This document shows, piece after piece, positions 7,569 to 14,652 of a stretch of 24,560 nt of DNA; position 1 is the first letter of the stretch, and each line of letters begins with the position of its first letter. Source of the DNA: DASTQL01 sp035462845 (GTDB lineage: Bacteria > Actinomycetota > Actinomycetes > Jiangellales > Jiangellaceae). Position numbers and translations under genes: made by a program. Where the stretch lies: assembly GCA_035462845.1 (NCBI GenBank), contig DATHTV010000200.1:1-24560 (forward strand). Reading direction: 5' to 3'. The notes beneath the pieces were generated by a model that saw only the letters and a list, made by a program, of their open reading frames with translations, searched no databases and was not told the origin of the DNA.

Positions 7569-8831
7569 ATGACTGGGACGCCGACGCGGGTGTACGTCGC
7601 CCGGCTCGCCGGCACCGCGGTCTTCGACCCCAACGGCGACCAGGTCGGCAAGGTGCATGACGTCGTCGTGACGCTGCGGCTCGGCAACAAGCCCCCGCGC
7701 GTCCTCGGGGTGGTCCTCGAGGTGCCCGTACGCCGCCGCATCTTCGTCCCCATCACGCGGGTGACCAGCATCGACGCCGGACAGGTGATCACCACCGGCC
7801 TGGTCAACATGCGCCGCTTCGAGCAGCGCCAGAGCGAGGTGCTCGTGCTCGGCGAGCTGCTGGACCGGCGGGTCACCGTCGCCGCCACTGGCGAGGAGGT
7901 CACGGTCTTCGACGTGGCCATCGAGCAGACCCGGGTCCGGGACTGGGAGGTGACCAAGGTCGCAGTGCAGAAGCGCGCCAAGCGCTTCGGCCGGCGCGGT
8001 GAACAGGCGGTCTACTCCTGGGACGAGGTCAGCGGGTTCGCGCTGGTCGAGGAGGGACAGGGCGCGGCGAACCTCCTCGCGGCCTTCGACAAGCTCCGGG
8101 CGGCCGACCTCGCCGGCGTCCTGCACGAGCTCTCCCCCAAGCGGCGGGCCGAGGTCGCGATGGCGCTCGACGACGAGCGCCTGGCCGACGTGGTCGAGGA
8201 GCTGGACGCCTCCGACCAGATGGAGCTGCTCAGCCGGCTCGACCGCGAGCGCGCCGCTGACGTGCTGGAGGCGATGGACCCGGACGACGCCGCCGACCTG
8301 CTCGCCGAGCTGCCCCCCGAGCAGGCCGAGAACCTGCTCGCCCTCATGGAGCCGGAGGAGGCGGACCCGGTGCGCCGCCTGCTCTCGTACGAGGAGGACA
8401 CCGCCGGCGGGCTGATGACCACCGAGCCGGTGGTGCTGGCCCCCGACGCGACCGTGGCCGAGGCGCTCGCCCACGTGCGCAACCCCGACCTCACCCCCTC
8501 GCTGGCCGCCATGGTCTACGTCTGCCGCCCCCCGACGGAGACCCCCACCGGTCGCTTCCTCGGTGTCGCGCACGTCCAGCGCCTGCTCCGCGAGGCGCCG
8601 TCGGCGCTGGTCTCGGGCGTCATCGACTCCGACCTCGAGGCGCTCCACCCGGACGCCACCCTGGAGCAGGTCAGCCGCTACATGGCGACCTACAACCTCG
8701 TCGGCTGCCCCGTGGTCGACGACTCCGGCCACCTGCTGGGCGCGGTGACGGTCGACGACGTGCTCGACCACCTGCTCGGCGACGACTGGCGGCGCCGACC
8801 GGCGCGGCAGGGGGTTCCCGATGGCGCGTAG
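7569..8831 (+). CDS. PRC-barrel, MgtE N-terminal and CBS domain protein (no membrane domain)
   Basis: The protein has 420 residues and no membrane helices. Residues ~7-75 form a PRC-barrel-like unit (VYVARLAGTAVFDPNGDQVGKVHDV), with a second similar unit to ~160. Residues ~175-280 are an MgtE N-terminal superhelix with repeated acidic motifs (ADLAGVLHELSP, ADVVEELDASDQ, ADVLEAMDPDDAADLLAELP). Residues ~285-410 are a CBS pair, beginning EEDTAGGLMTTEPVVL and ending YNLVGCPVVDDSGHLLGAVTVDDVLDHLL. In true MgtE channels, the N and CBS domains sense Mg2+ and gate the pore. Here the pore is absent, so a soluble Mg2+ or nucleotide sensor is more likely than a transporter. It overlaps the DUF1003 gene by 11 bases; the pair resembles M. 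tuberculosis Rv1232c and its neighbours from memory. Confidence 0.9.
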   Translation: MTGTPTRVYVARLAGTAVFDPNGDQVGKVHDVVVTLRLGNKPPRVLGVVLEVPVRRRIFVPITRVTSIDAGQVITTGLVNMRRFEQRQSEVLVLGELLDRRVTVAATGEEVTVFDVAIEQTRVRDWEVTKVAVQKRAKRFGRRGEQAVYSWDEVSGFALVEEGQGAANLLAAFDKLRAADLAGVLHELSPKRRAEVAMALDDERLADVVEELDASDQMELLSRLDRERAADVLEAMDPDDAADLLAELPPEQAENLLALMEPEEADPVRRLLSYEEDTAGGLMTTEPVVLAPDATVAEALAHVRNPDLTPSLAAMVYVCRPPTETPTGRFLGVAHVQRLLREAPSALVSGVIDSDLEALHPDATLEQVSRYMATYNLVGCPVVDDSGHLLGAVTVDDVLDHLLGDDWRRRPARQGVPDGA

Positions 8832-9336
8832 CCGACTCGACCAACCACGCGACACCCGGACCCTGCGCGCTCCGTCGCTCGACCCGGACGCCTTCGGGAA
8901 CTTCAGCGAGCGGATCGCCCGGTTCCTCGGCACCGGGCGGTTCCTCGTCTACATGACGGTGTTCATCCTCGTCTGGGTGATCTGGAACGGCTTCGGCCCG
9001 GAGGACCTGCGCTGGGACACGTACCCGTTCATCTTCCTCACCCTGATGCTCTCGCTGCAGGCCTCGTACGCCGCTCCGCTCATCCTGCTGGCGCAGAACC
9101 GCCAGGACGACCGCGACCGGGTCAACCTCGAGCAGGACCGGGCGATCAACTCGCGGGCCCGCGCCGACATGGAGTTCCTCGCCCGCGAGGTCGCCTCGCT
9201 GCGCATCGCGGTGGGTGAGGTGGCCACGCGGGACTTCCTGCGCTCGGAGCTGCGCGAGCTCGCCGAGGAGCTGAGCGCCCTCGGTGCTAGTGTCGACGCC
9301 ACAACTGAACACGACAGGGGAGCGCAGCAGCGCTGA
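8821..9336 (+). CDS. DUF1003 family membrane protein
   Basis: The protein has 171 residues. Two membrane helices lie at ~41-58 (FLVYMTVFILVWVIWNGF) and ~70-90 (FIFLTLMLSLQASYAAPLILL), followed by the AQNRQDDRDRVNLEQDRAIN segment typical of DUF1003. A charged helical tail (~100-155) is probably a coiled coil. No biochemical function is established for the family. The ATG lies inside the end of the MgtE-like gene, with AGGGGG just upstream, so the two are coupled. The end of the gene is unusual: the last eight codons and the TGA stop lie inside the TPP aptamer of the next operon, and the stop is part of the conserved CTGAGA element. Confidence 0.92.
   Translation: MARSRLDQPRDTRTLRAPSLDPDAFGNFSERIARFLGTGRFLVYMTVFILVWVIWNGFGPEDLRWDTYPFIFLTLMLSLQASYAAPLILLAQNRQDDRDRVNLEQDRAINSRARADMEFLAREVASLRIAVGEVATRDFLRSELRELAEELSALGASVDATTEHDRGAQQR
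9285..9293 (+). promoter_or_regulatory. Extended -10 promoter inside the DUF1003 gene, driving the thiamine riboswitch RNA
   Basis: TG at 9285-9286 followed by TAGTGT (9288-9293) makes an extended -10 element. The predicted start near 9300 is ~12 nt before the TPP aptamer. No -35 is evident. It would allow the ykoEDC operon to be transcribed apart from DUF1003. Confidence 0.5.
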
Positions 9337-9397
9337 GAGTGCGGGGCGACCCGCAGACCCTCGAACCTGATCCGGGTCATGCCGGCGAAGGGAGTCG
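9312..9397 (+). promoter_or_regulatory. TPP (THI-box) riboswitch aptamer
   Basis: The aptamer holds the invariant TPP elements in order: GCGCTGAGAG (CUGAGA core, 9331-9340), a GC-rich P3 hairpin (GCGGGGCGACCCGC, 9341-9354), ACCC closing P2 with the AGGGG at 9316-9320, GAACCTGATC (9363-9372), and the P4/P5 region CCGGGTCATGCCGGCGAAGG (9373-9392). P1 is CGAC (9312-9315) with GTCG (9394-9397). It binds thiamine pyrophosphate and lowers expression of downstream thiamine genes when TPP is high, which fits the importer that follows. Its 5' third is also coding sequence for DUF1003. Confidence 0.95.
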
Positions 9398-9411
9398 GAG
9401 TCCGTCAGCCT

Positions 9412-9450
9412 GCGGCGCGCCCACGGTTTCCCGTGGCGCGCCGCTTTCGT
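9412..9450 (+). terminator. Hairpin downstream of the TPP aptamer (possible riboswitch terminator)
   Basis: Arms 9412-9426 and 9431-9444 pair over 14 bp with one bulged base and a TTTC loop. A short T-rich run (CTTTCGT) follows. It starts 15 nt after P1, a usual place for an expression-platform terminator. It might also terminate the DUF1003 transcript. Confidence 0.6.
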
Positions 9451-9500
9451 CGTCCGGGGAGGCTCCCGGCGACGCGGCCGCCGGGCCAGGCGCGCGCACC

Positions 9501-9524
9501 CCTCCCGTCGACGTCGACAGGAGG
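9501..9524 (+). promoter_or_regulatory. Hairpin that masks the ykoE ribosome-binding site
   Basis: CCTCC (9501-9505) pairs with GGAGG (9520-9524), which is the Shine-Dalgarno core of ykoE. The interior holds GTCGAC twice in a row, which is self-complementary and adds 4 bp after one mismatch. The hairpin ends 5 nt before the ATG, so it could block translation. Confidence 0.5.
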
Positions 9525-9528
9525 AGAG

Positions 9529-10152
9529 ATGAGCACAGCGGAGCACGGAACCACTGGCGGGTTCGCGACCGCCACGCCGTCGCGGCGGTGGCGCACGGTC
9601 GACATCGTGGTGGCCTCGGTGATCGCGGTCGCCTTCGGCGTGCTGTTCGCGGCGTGGAACAACTTCGTCTACCCCACCATCAGCGCCCCGCTGAGCGGCT
9701 CGCCGCTGGGACCCCTCGTGGCCGGGGTCTGGCTGCTGCCCGCCGTCGTCGGCGGACTGGTCATCCGCAAGCCCGGGGCGGCCCTCTACACCGAGGTCGT
9801 CGCGGCCACGGTCTCGATGTTCTTCGGCTCGGTGTGGGGGCTCTCGGTCTTCATGTCCGGCGTGGCCCAGGGAGTCGGCGCGGAGCTCGTGTTCCTCCTC
9901 CTCGCCTACCGCCGCTGGGGCGTCGTCGCCGCGATGCTGGCCGGCCTGGGCGCCGGTCTCGCCATGGGCGTGTACGAGAGCTTCGTCTGGGTGGCCGAGT
10001 ACAGCCTCGGCTGGAAGGCGGTGTACGTGGCCGCGGCCGGTGCGACTGGCCTGCTGGTGGCGGGCCTCGGCGGGTACCTGCTGGTCCGCGCCCTCGCCCG
10101 TACGGGCGCGCTGGCGCCGTTCGCCTCCGGCCGCGCGCAGGCCGAGGTCTGA
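9529..10152 (+). CDS. ykoE: ECF transporter substrate-binding subunit YkoE (thiamine/HMP)
   Basis: The protein has 207 residues and about five or six membrane helices, starting with TVDIVVASVIAVAFGVLFAAWN. The N-terminal motif FAAWNNFVYP, the GLVIRKPGAALYTEVVAA segment and GVGAELVFLLLAYRRWG are typical of YkoE, the S component of the YkoEDC importer for thiamine or its hydroxymethylpyrimidine precursor. The ATG follows AGGAGGAGAG directly; an earlier in-frame ATG at 9379 lies inside the aptamer and is rejected. The TPP riboswitch upstream and the ATPase and permease genes downstream agree with this role. The actual ligand (thiamine, HMP or a breakdown product) cannot be told from the sequence. 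Confidence 0.92.
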   Translation: MSTAEHGTTGGFATATPSRRWRTVDIVVASVIAVAFGVLFAAWNNFVYPTISAPLSGSPLGPLVAGVWLLPAVVGGLVIRKPGAALYTEVVAATVSMFFGSVWGLSVFMSGVAQGVGAELVFLLLAYRRWGVVAAMLAGLGAGLAMGVYESFVWVAEYSLGWKAVYVAAAGATGLLVAGLGGYLLVRALARTGALAPFASGRAQAEV

Positions 10153-10162
10153 CGACCCGACG

Positions 10163-11650
10163 ATGGCCCTCCCCTCCCTCGATCACGACACCGGCCGTGC
10201 GGCCCCGCCCGCCGGCGTCTCGATCCGCGGATGGGGCTGGCGCTACTCCGGTCGCCGGGCGTGGGCCTGCCGAGGCGTGGACCTCCACGTCGCGCCCGGT
10301 GAGCGCGTGCTCGTCGTGGGTCCCTCCGGCGGCGGCAAGTCCACACTGCTGCACGGCGTCGCGGGGCTGCTCGACCCCGAGACCGCGGCGGGGCGAGAGG
10401 GCTCGGTCCTGGTCGACGGCCGGCCGGCGACGCAAAGCCGGCACCGCATCGGCATGCTCTTCCAGGACCCGGAGTCCTCGCTGGTCATGGCCCGGGCCGG
10501 TGACGACGTGGCCTTCGGGCTGGAGAACGCCGGCGTGCCGCGGGAGCAGATCTGGCCGCGGGTGGACGCCGCGCTGGAGCATGTCGGCTTCCCGTACCGC
10601 CGGGACCGCTCGACGGCCGCGCTGTCGGGCGGCGAGCAGCAGCGCCTGGCCCTGGCCGGGGCGCTCGTCCGCGGCCCCGGCCTGCTGGTGCTGGACGAGC
10701 CGACCGCGAACCTCGACCCGGACGGCACCCGGCTCGTGCTGGCCGCGGTCGAGCACACCCTCGACGCCACGGGCGCGACGCTGCTCGTCGTCGAGCACCA
10801 CGTGCGGGCGGCACTGCCGCTCGTCGACCGGGTGGTCGTGCTCGAGCCCGGGGGTGGCATCGCTGACGACGGCCGCCCCGAGGAGGTCTTCGGCCGCCGC
10901 GGGAGCTCGCTGGCCGCGCGAGGGGTGTGGGTCCCGGCGCCGTGGGGGCCGCCGCCCCCCACGCCACGCCGGTCCGCGACGACCGGTGCGGCCCGGGTGG
11001 TGGCCGACGGGGTGTCGCTGCGGTACCCCGGGGCCATCCGCCCCGCGCTGGCGCCCACCGACCTCGTGCTGCAGGAGGCCGAGGCCGTGGCGGTCACCGG
11101 GCCCAACGGCAGCGGCAAGTCGACCCTGGCGATGCTCCTCGCCGGCCTGGTGCGGCCGAGCGGAGGCGAGGTCCGGCTGGTCGACGCACCGGACCTGGCC
11201 CTGCATCGCTGGCGTGCCCGCGACCTGTGCCGCCGGGTGGGCACGGTGTTCCAGGACCCGGAGCACCAGCTGCTCGCGTCTCGGGTCGACGACGAGCTGA
11301 CGGTGGGGCCCCGGCGCACCGGGGTACCCGAGGCGGCGATCCGGCGGCGCAGCACCGAGCTCCTGGACCGGCTCCACCTCGGTCACCTGGCCGCTGCCAA
11401 CCCGTTCACGCTCTCCGGCGGGGAGAAGCGGCGCCTCTCGGTCGCCACCGCGCTGGCGACGTCGCCCGAGGTGCTCGTCCTCGACGAGCCGACCTTCGGC
11501 CAGGACGCCCGCACCTGGGCCGAGCTGGTCGACCTGTGCGCCGACCTGCGGGACGCGGGGACCTCGGTCCTCGCCGTGACCCACGACGAGGCGTTCGCGG
11601 CGGCACTGGCCGACCGCCGGGTCGAGGTCCGCGACGGGGTGGCGGCATGA
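10163..11650 (+). CDS. ykoD: ECF transporter duplicated ATPase YkoD
   Basis: The protein has 495 residues and two fused ABC ATPase domains. Domain 1 has Walker A GPSGGGKST (53-61), the signature LSGGEQQR (154-161) and Walker B LLVLDEPTANLD (174-185). Domain 2 has GPNGSGKST (313-321), LSGGEKRR (417-424) and VLVLDEPTFGQD (437-448). This combines the EcfA and EcfA' roles in one chain, as in YkoD. It powers uptake through YkoE and YkoC. The ATG at 10163 lies 10 nt after the ykoE stop. Its last bases overlap the ykoC start in ATGA. Both nucleotide sites look intact. Confidence 0.93.
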   Translation: MALPSLDHDTGRAAPPAGVSIRGWGWRYSGRRAWACRGVDLHVAPGERVLVVGPSGGGKSTLLHGVAGLLDPETAAGREGSVLVDGRPATQSRHRIGMLFQDPESSLVMARAGDDVAFGLENAGVPREQIWPRVDAALEHVGFPYRRDRSTAALSGGEQQRLALAGALVRGPGLLVLDEPTANLDPDGTRLVLAAVEHTLDATGATLLVVEHHVRAALPLVDRVVVLEPGGGIADDGRPEEVFGRRGSSLAARGVWVPAPWGPPPPTPRRSATTGAARVVADGVSLRYPGAIRPALAPTDLVLQEAEAVAVTGPNGSGKSTLAMLLAGLVRPSGGEVRLVDAPDLALHRWRARDLCRRVGTVFQDPEHQLLASRVDDELTVGPRRTGVPEAAIRRRSTELLDRLHLGHLAAANPFTLSGGEKRRLSVATALATSPEVLVLDEPTFGQDARTWAELVDLCADLRDAGTSVLAVTHDEAFAAALADRRVEVRDGVAA

Positions 11651-12453
11651 CGGCCTTGGCGCTGCCCGTGGTGGCCGACCCCAGCGCCCCGCTGGCGCGG
11701 CGGGACCCGCTGGCCAAGCTGGTCGCCGCCATGGTGCCGGCCCTGGCGCTGCTGGTGAGTGTCGACCCGGTGGCTCCGGTGGTGGTGCTCGTAGCCAGCC
11801 TGCTCTGCGTCCCCGCCTGCGGCATCGCTTGGGGAGCGCTCACACGACGGGCCTGGCCGCTCGCGGTCGGCGCGCTGACGCTGGCGCTGGGGAATGCCGT
11901 GTTCACCGACCGCAAGGGCGGCGACGTCGTGCTCGACGTGGGTCCGCTGCTGGTGACGACCGAGAGCCTTGCGGCCGGTGGTGCGAACGCCCTGCGTGTC
12001 GTCGCCATCGCCCTGCCCGGCGTCCTCGCCGTGCTGACCATCGACCCGGTGGACCTCGCGGACGCGCTCGTGCAGCACCTCCGGGTGCCGGCCCGCTTCG
12101 CGTACGGCGCGCTCGCCGGGCTGCGGCTGGCCCCGCTCATGGTGGCGGAGTGGGAGGTGCTGGGTCGGGCCCGGCGCGCCCGCGGGCTCGAGGCCGGGCG
12201 CAACCCCGTGACGGCGGTGCGGCTGTTCGCCGGCAAGGTCTTCGCTCTCCTCGTCGGCGCGGTCCGCCGCGGCAGCCGGCTGGCAGCCGCCATGGACGCC
12301 CGGGGCTTCGACTCGCACGGTCCGCGCACCCAGGCCCGCCGCCAGGACCTGCGGCCCGCCGACGCGGTGCTCGTCGCCGCCTCGCTCGCCGTCACGGGAG
12401 TGGCGGTGACGCTGTCGGTGGTCACGGGGGCCTGGAACCCCGTCGTCACGTGA
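11647..12453 (+). CDS. ykoC: ECF transporter transmembrane subunit YkoC (EcfT)
   Basis: The protein has 268 residues and several membrane helices (KLVAAMVPALALLVSVDPVAPVVVL; RAWPLAVGALTLALGNAVF; ALRVVAIALPGVLAVL; a last helix near the C-terminus). Two EcfT coupling motifs are visible: RARRARGLEAG at ~176-186 and AAAMDARGFDS at ~211-221. These helices dock in the grooves of the two ATPase domains. The ATG overlaps the ykoD stop by 4 bases. It ends 36 bp before the stop of the convergent MarR gene. Placing it in the thiamine importer rests on operon and motifs together. Confidence 0.92.
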   Translation: MTALALPVVADPSAPLARRDPLAKLVAAMVPALALLVSVDPVAPVVVLVASLLCVPACGIAWGALTRRAWPLAVGALTLALGNAVFTDRKGGDVVLDVGPLLVTTESLAAGGANALRVVAIALPGVLAVLTIDPVDLADALVQHLRVPARFAYGALAGLRLAPLMVAEWEVLGRARRARGLEAGRNPVTAVRLFAGKVFALLVGAVRRGSRLAAAMDARGFDSHGPRTQARRQDLRPADAVLVAASLAVTGVAVTLSVVTGAWNPVVT

Positions 12454-12489
12454 CCCCGCCGGCCTGACCCGTACGACCAGACCTGCAGT

Positions 12490-12951
12490 TCAGTCGGTGG
12501 GAGCGTCGATCCGGGCCAGGTACGTGCCCAGCACCTCGAGCTCGTCGGGGTCGAACTGCGAGATCACCTTGTCCCGGACACCGCGCAGGTGGGTGCCGGC
12601 CGCGCCGCGCAGCCGGGTGTAGCCGTCGTCGGTGAGCACGGCGAAGTAGCCGCGCGCGTCGGTGGCGCAGGGCTCGCGCCGGACCAGCCCGGCACCGACC
12701 ATCCGGTCCACCAGGCGGGTCAGCCCGCTCCGCGAGAGCAGCACACGGTCGGCGAGCTCGGTCATCCGCAGCCGCCGCCGCGGTGCCTCCACGAGCTGGA
12801 CCATCACGTCGTACCAGGCCAGCGGCAGGTCGTGCTCGGCCACCAGGTCCGCCTCGAGAGAGCGGACCACACGGGCGTGGGCGCGGAGGAACGAGCGCCA
12901 GACTGCGAGCTCGTCCGGCGTCACTCGGGTCCGCCCCGACCAGGCCTCCAC
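12490..12951 (-). CDS. MarR family transcriptional regulator
   Basis: The protein has 153 residues from the GTG at 12951. It has the MarR winged-helix plan: an N-terminal dimer helix (DELAVWRSFLRAHARVVRSLEADL), the recognition region MTELADRVLLSRSGLTRLVDRMV with wing VRREPCATDARGYFAVLTDDG, and a C-terminal dimer helix (VISQFDPDELEVLGTYLARI). MarR proteins repress nearby genes and are released by small ligands. The start is set by a TACGAT -10 element 6 nt upstream; a longer start at 13005 would overlap mrp. The gene is divergent from mrp with 44 bp between the starts, so either promoter could be its target. Its ligand is not predictable. Confidence 0.9.
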   Translation of the reverse strand: MEAWSGRTRVTPDELAVWRSFLRAHARVVRSLEADLVAEHDLPLAWYDVMVQLVEAPRRRLRMTELADRVLLSRSGLTRLVDRMVGAGLVRREPCATDARGYFAVLTDDGYTRLRGAAGTHLRGVRDKVISQFDPDELEVLGTYLARIDAPTD

Positions 12952-12957
12952 GCCCCG

Positions 12958-12963
12958 ATCGTA
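12958..12963 (-). promoter_or_regulatory. -10 element of a leaderless-type marR promoter
   Basis: TACGAT on the minus strand fits TANNNT and ends exactly 6 nt before the marR GTG. It is back-to-back with the mrp promoter, with 20 bp between the two hexamers. Confidence 0.6.
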
Positions 12964-12983
12964 GGGGCGGCCGGGTCCGGACG

Positions 12984-12989
12984 TAGCAT
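12984..12989 (+). promoter_or_regulatory. -10 element of a leaderless-type mrp promoter
   Basis: TAGCAT fits TANNNT and ends exactly 6 nt before the mrp ATG. No Shine-Dalgarno sequence precedes the ATG. Confidence 0.6.
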
Positions 12990-12995
12990 CGAACC

Positions 12996-14147
12996 ATGGC
13001 CCCACCCCCGAGCGAGGCCCAGGTCAGTGACGCCCTGGCGACCGTCCGCGACCCCGAGATCAAGCGTCCGATCACCGATCTCGGCATGGTGAAGTCGGTG
13101 ACCGTCGGCACCGACGGCGGGGTCCGCGTCGAGGTCTACCTCACCGTCGCCGGCTGCCCGCTGCGCGACACCATCACCCGCGACGTCACGGCGGCGGTGG
13201 CGTCGCTGGACGGCGTCACCGGTGTCGACGTCGTCCTGGACGTGATGTCCGACGAGCAGCGCCAGGGCCTGGCCGCGCAGCTTCGGGGCGGCGCACCGGA
13301 CCGGGAGATCCCCTTCGCTCAGCCCGGCTCGCTCACCCGCGTCTACGCGGTGGCGTCCGGCAAGGGCGGGGTCGGCAAGTCCTCGATCACGGTCAACCTG
13401 GCCGCCGCGATGGCCGCCGACGGGCTGGCGGTCGGGCTCGTCGACGCCGACATCTACGGCCACTCCGCGCCGCGCATGCTCGGCATCGAGGGAGCCCGGC
13501 CGACCGTCGTCGAGCGCATGATCATGCCGGTCCCCGCCCACGGCGTGAAGGTCATCTCCACCGAGATGTTCAAGCCCGACCGCGACACCCCGGTGGCCTG
13601 GCGGGGCCCGATGCTGCACCGTGCGCTGCAGCAGTTCCTCTCCGACGTCTACTGGGGCGACCTGGACGTCCTGCTGCTGGACCTGCCGCCCGGAACCGGC
13701 GACGTGGCGATCTCGCTGGCCCAGATGCTGCCGTCTTCGGAGATCCTCGTGGTCACCACCCCGCAGCTCGCCGCGGCCGAGGTGGCGGAGCGGGCCGGGT
13801 CCATGGCTCTGCAGACGCACCAGCAGGTCGCCGGGGTCATCGAGAACATGTCCTGGATGCCGTGCCCGCACTGCGGCCCGGAGCACCGGATCGAGGTGTT
13901 CGGGCGCGGCGGAGGCCGTCACGTCGCCGAGGGCCTCGGCCGACGCCTGGGCGCCACCGTGCCGCTGCTCGGCGAGGTGCCGCTCGACCCACGGCTCCGT
14001 GAGGGCGGGGACTCCGGCATGCCGCTGGTCGTCGGCGACCCCGACGCGCCGGCGTCCGTGGAGCTCCGCCGGATCGCCGCCGACGTCGCGCGCCGCCGGC
14101 GCGGACTGGCCGGGATGTCGCTGGGGCTGTCCCCCGCCTCACGCTGA
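12996..14147 (+). CDS. mrp: Mrp/ApbC family Fe-S cluster carrier ATPase
   Basis: The protein has 383 residues. Residues ~7-90 are a MIP18/DUF59 domain with Cys54 in TVAGCPLRD. The P-loop ATPase follows, with the deviant Walker A SGKGGVGKSS (121-130), VDADIYGHSAPRMLG (149-163), DLPPGTGDVAISLAQ (229-243) and a CPHC motif (290-293), the pair of cysteines that binds the bridging 4Fe-4S cluster in the dimer. Family members carry Fe-S clusters to target proteins. The gene is divergent from marR and convergent with tatB (35 bp gap). Mrp next to tatB-htrA-sigE is a known actinobacterial arrangement. Confidence 0.95.
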   Translation: MAPPPSEAQVSDALATVRDPEIKRPITDLGMVKSVTVGTDGGVRVEVYLTVAGCPLRDTITRDVTAAVASLDGVTGVDVVLDVMSDEQRQGLAAQLRGGAPDREIPFAQPGSLTRVYAVASGKGGVGKSSITVNLAAAMAADGLAVGLVDADIYGHSAPRMLGIEGARPTVVERMIMPVPAHGVKVISTEMFKPDRDTPVAWRGPMLHRALQQFLSDVYWGDLDVLLLDLPPGTGDVAISLAQMLPSSEILVVTTPQLAAAEVAERAGSMALQTHQQVAGVIENMSWMPCPHCGPEHRIEVFGRGGGRHVAEGLGRRLGATVPLLGEVPLDPRLREGGDSGMPLVVGDPDAPASVELRRIAADVARRRRGLAGMSLGLSPASR

Positions 14148-14182
14148 GCGGCCCGTGGTCTCACGCCGAGAGCGGTTCGCGG

Positions 14183-14578
14183 TCAGGTGGCGTCCGGGTC
14201 GTACGGGGGGCGGACCGGTTGAGCGGCGGGCTCTCCCGCCGCCGGGGTGGGGCCGGCGGCACCGGGCCCGCGGGGCGTCCCGTTGCGGGGTGCGTCCGAC
14301 GGGCTGCGCCGAGGCTTCGGCTCGTCGTCGAGGTCGAGGCCGTCGAGGACGTTCTGCCGCACGTACCGCCGAGGGTCGAGGTCACGCAGCGAGGACAGGT
14401 CCTTCTCGTCGACACCCAGCCCGTCGGTGAGGTCGCGCCGGGCGTTGGCGACCATCTGCCGCAGGTCGTTGACCCAGCGCCCCGCCTGCCGGGCGATCGT
14501 GGGAAGCCGGTCGGGCCCGAAGACGAAGAGGGCGGCGAGCAGCAGCACGAGCACCTCACCCGCACCGATGTCGAACAC
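14183..14578 (-). CDS. tatB: Sec-independent (twin-arginine) translocase subunit TatB
   Basis: The protein has 131 residues. A short N-terminal membrane helix (FDIGAGEVLVLLLAALFVFGP) is followed by the conserved hinge FGPDRLPTIARQAGRWVNDLR and an amphipathic helix, then a Pro-rich acidic tail. This is the TatB/TatA plan; the long tail and context with htrA-sigE favour TatB. With TatC it recognises twin-arginine signal peptides at the membrane. The GTG start has GAGGAG ~8 nt upstream and puts the membrane helix at the N-terminus; a start at 14641 would add 21 charged residues before it and is rejected. It lies 74 bp downstream of htrA on the same strand and probably on the same transcript. Confidence 0.92.
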   Translation of the reverse strand: MFDIGAGEVLVLLLAALFVFGPDRLPTIARQAGRWVNDLRQMVANARRDLTDGLGVDEKDLSSLRDLDPRRYVRQNVLDGLDLDDEPKPRRSPSDAPRNGTPRGPGAAGPTPAAGEPAAQPVRPPYDPDAT

Positions 14579-14652
14579 CCGGGTCTCCTCGCCTGGCGAC
14601 CGTGGCTCCCGACGCGCCGGGACGCCGTGCCTGGCGACCACAGTACGGCGTC

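Noticed and set aside
13621..14430. 269-codon plus-strand frame overlapping mrp and tatB
   Set aside because: Ser/Arg/Trp-rich translation in the wrong frame of mrp; a GC-driven shadow.
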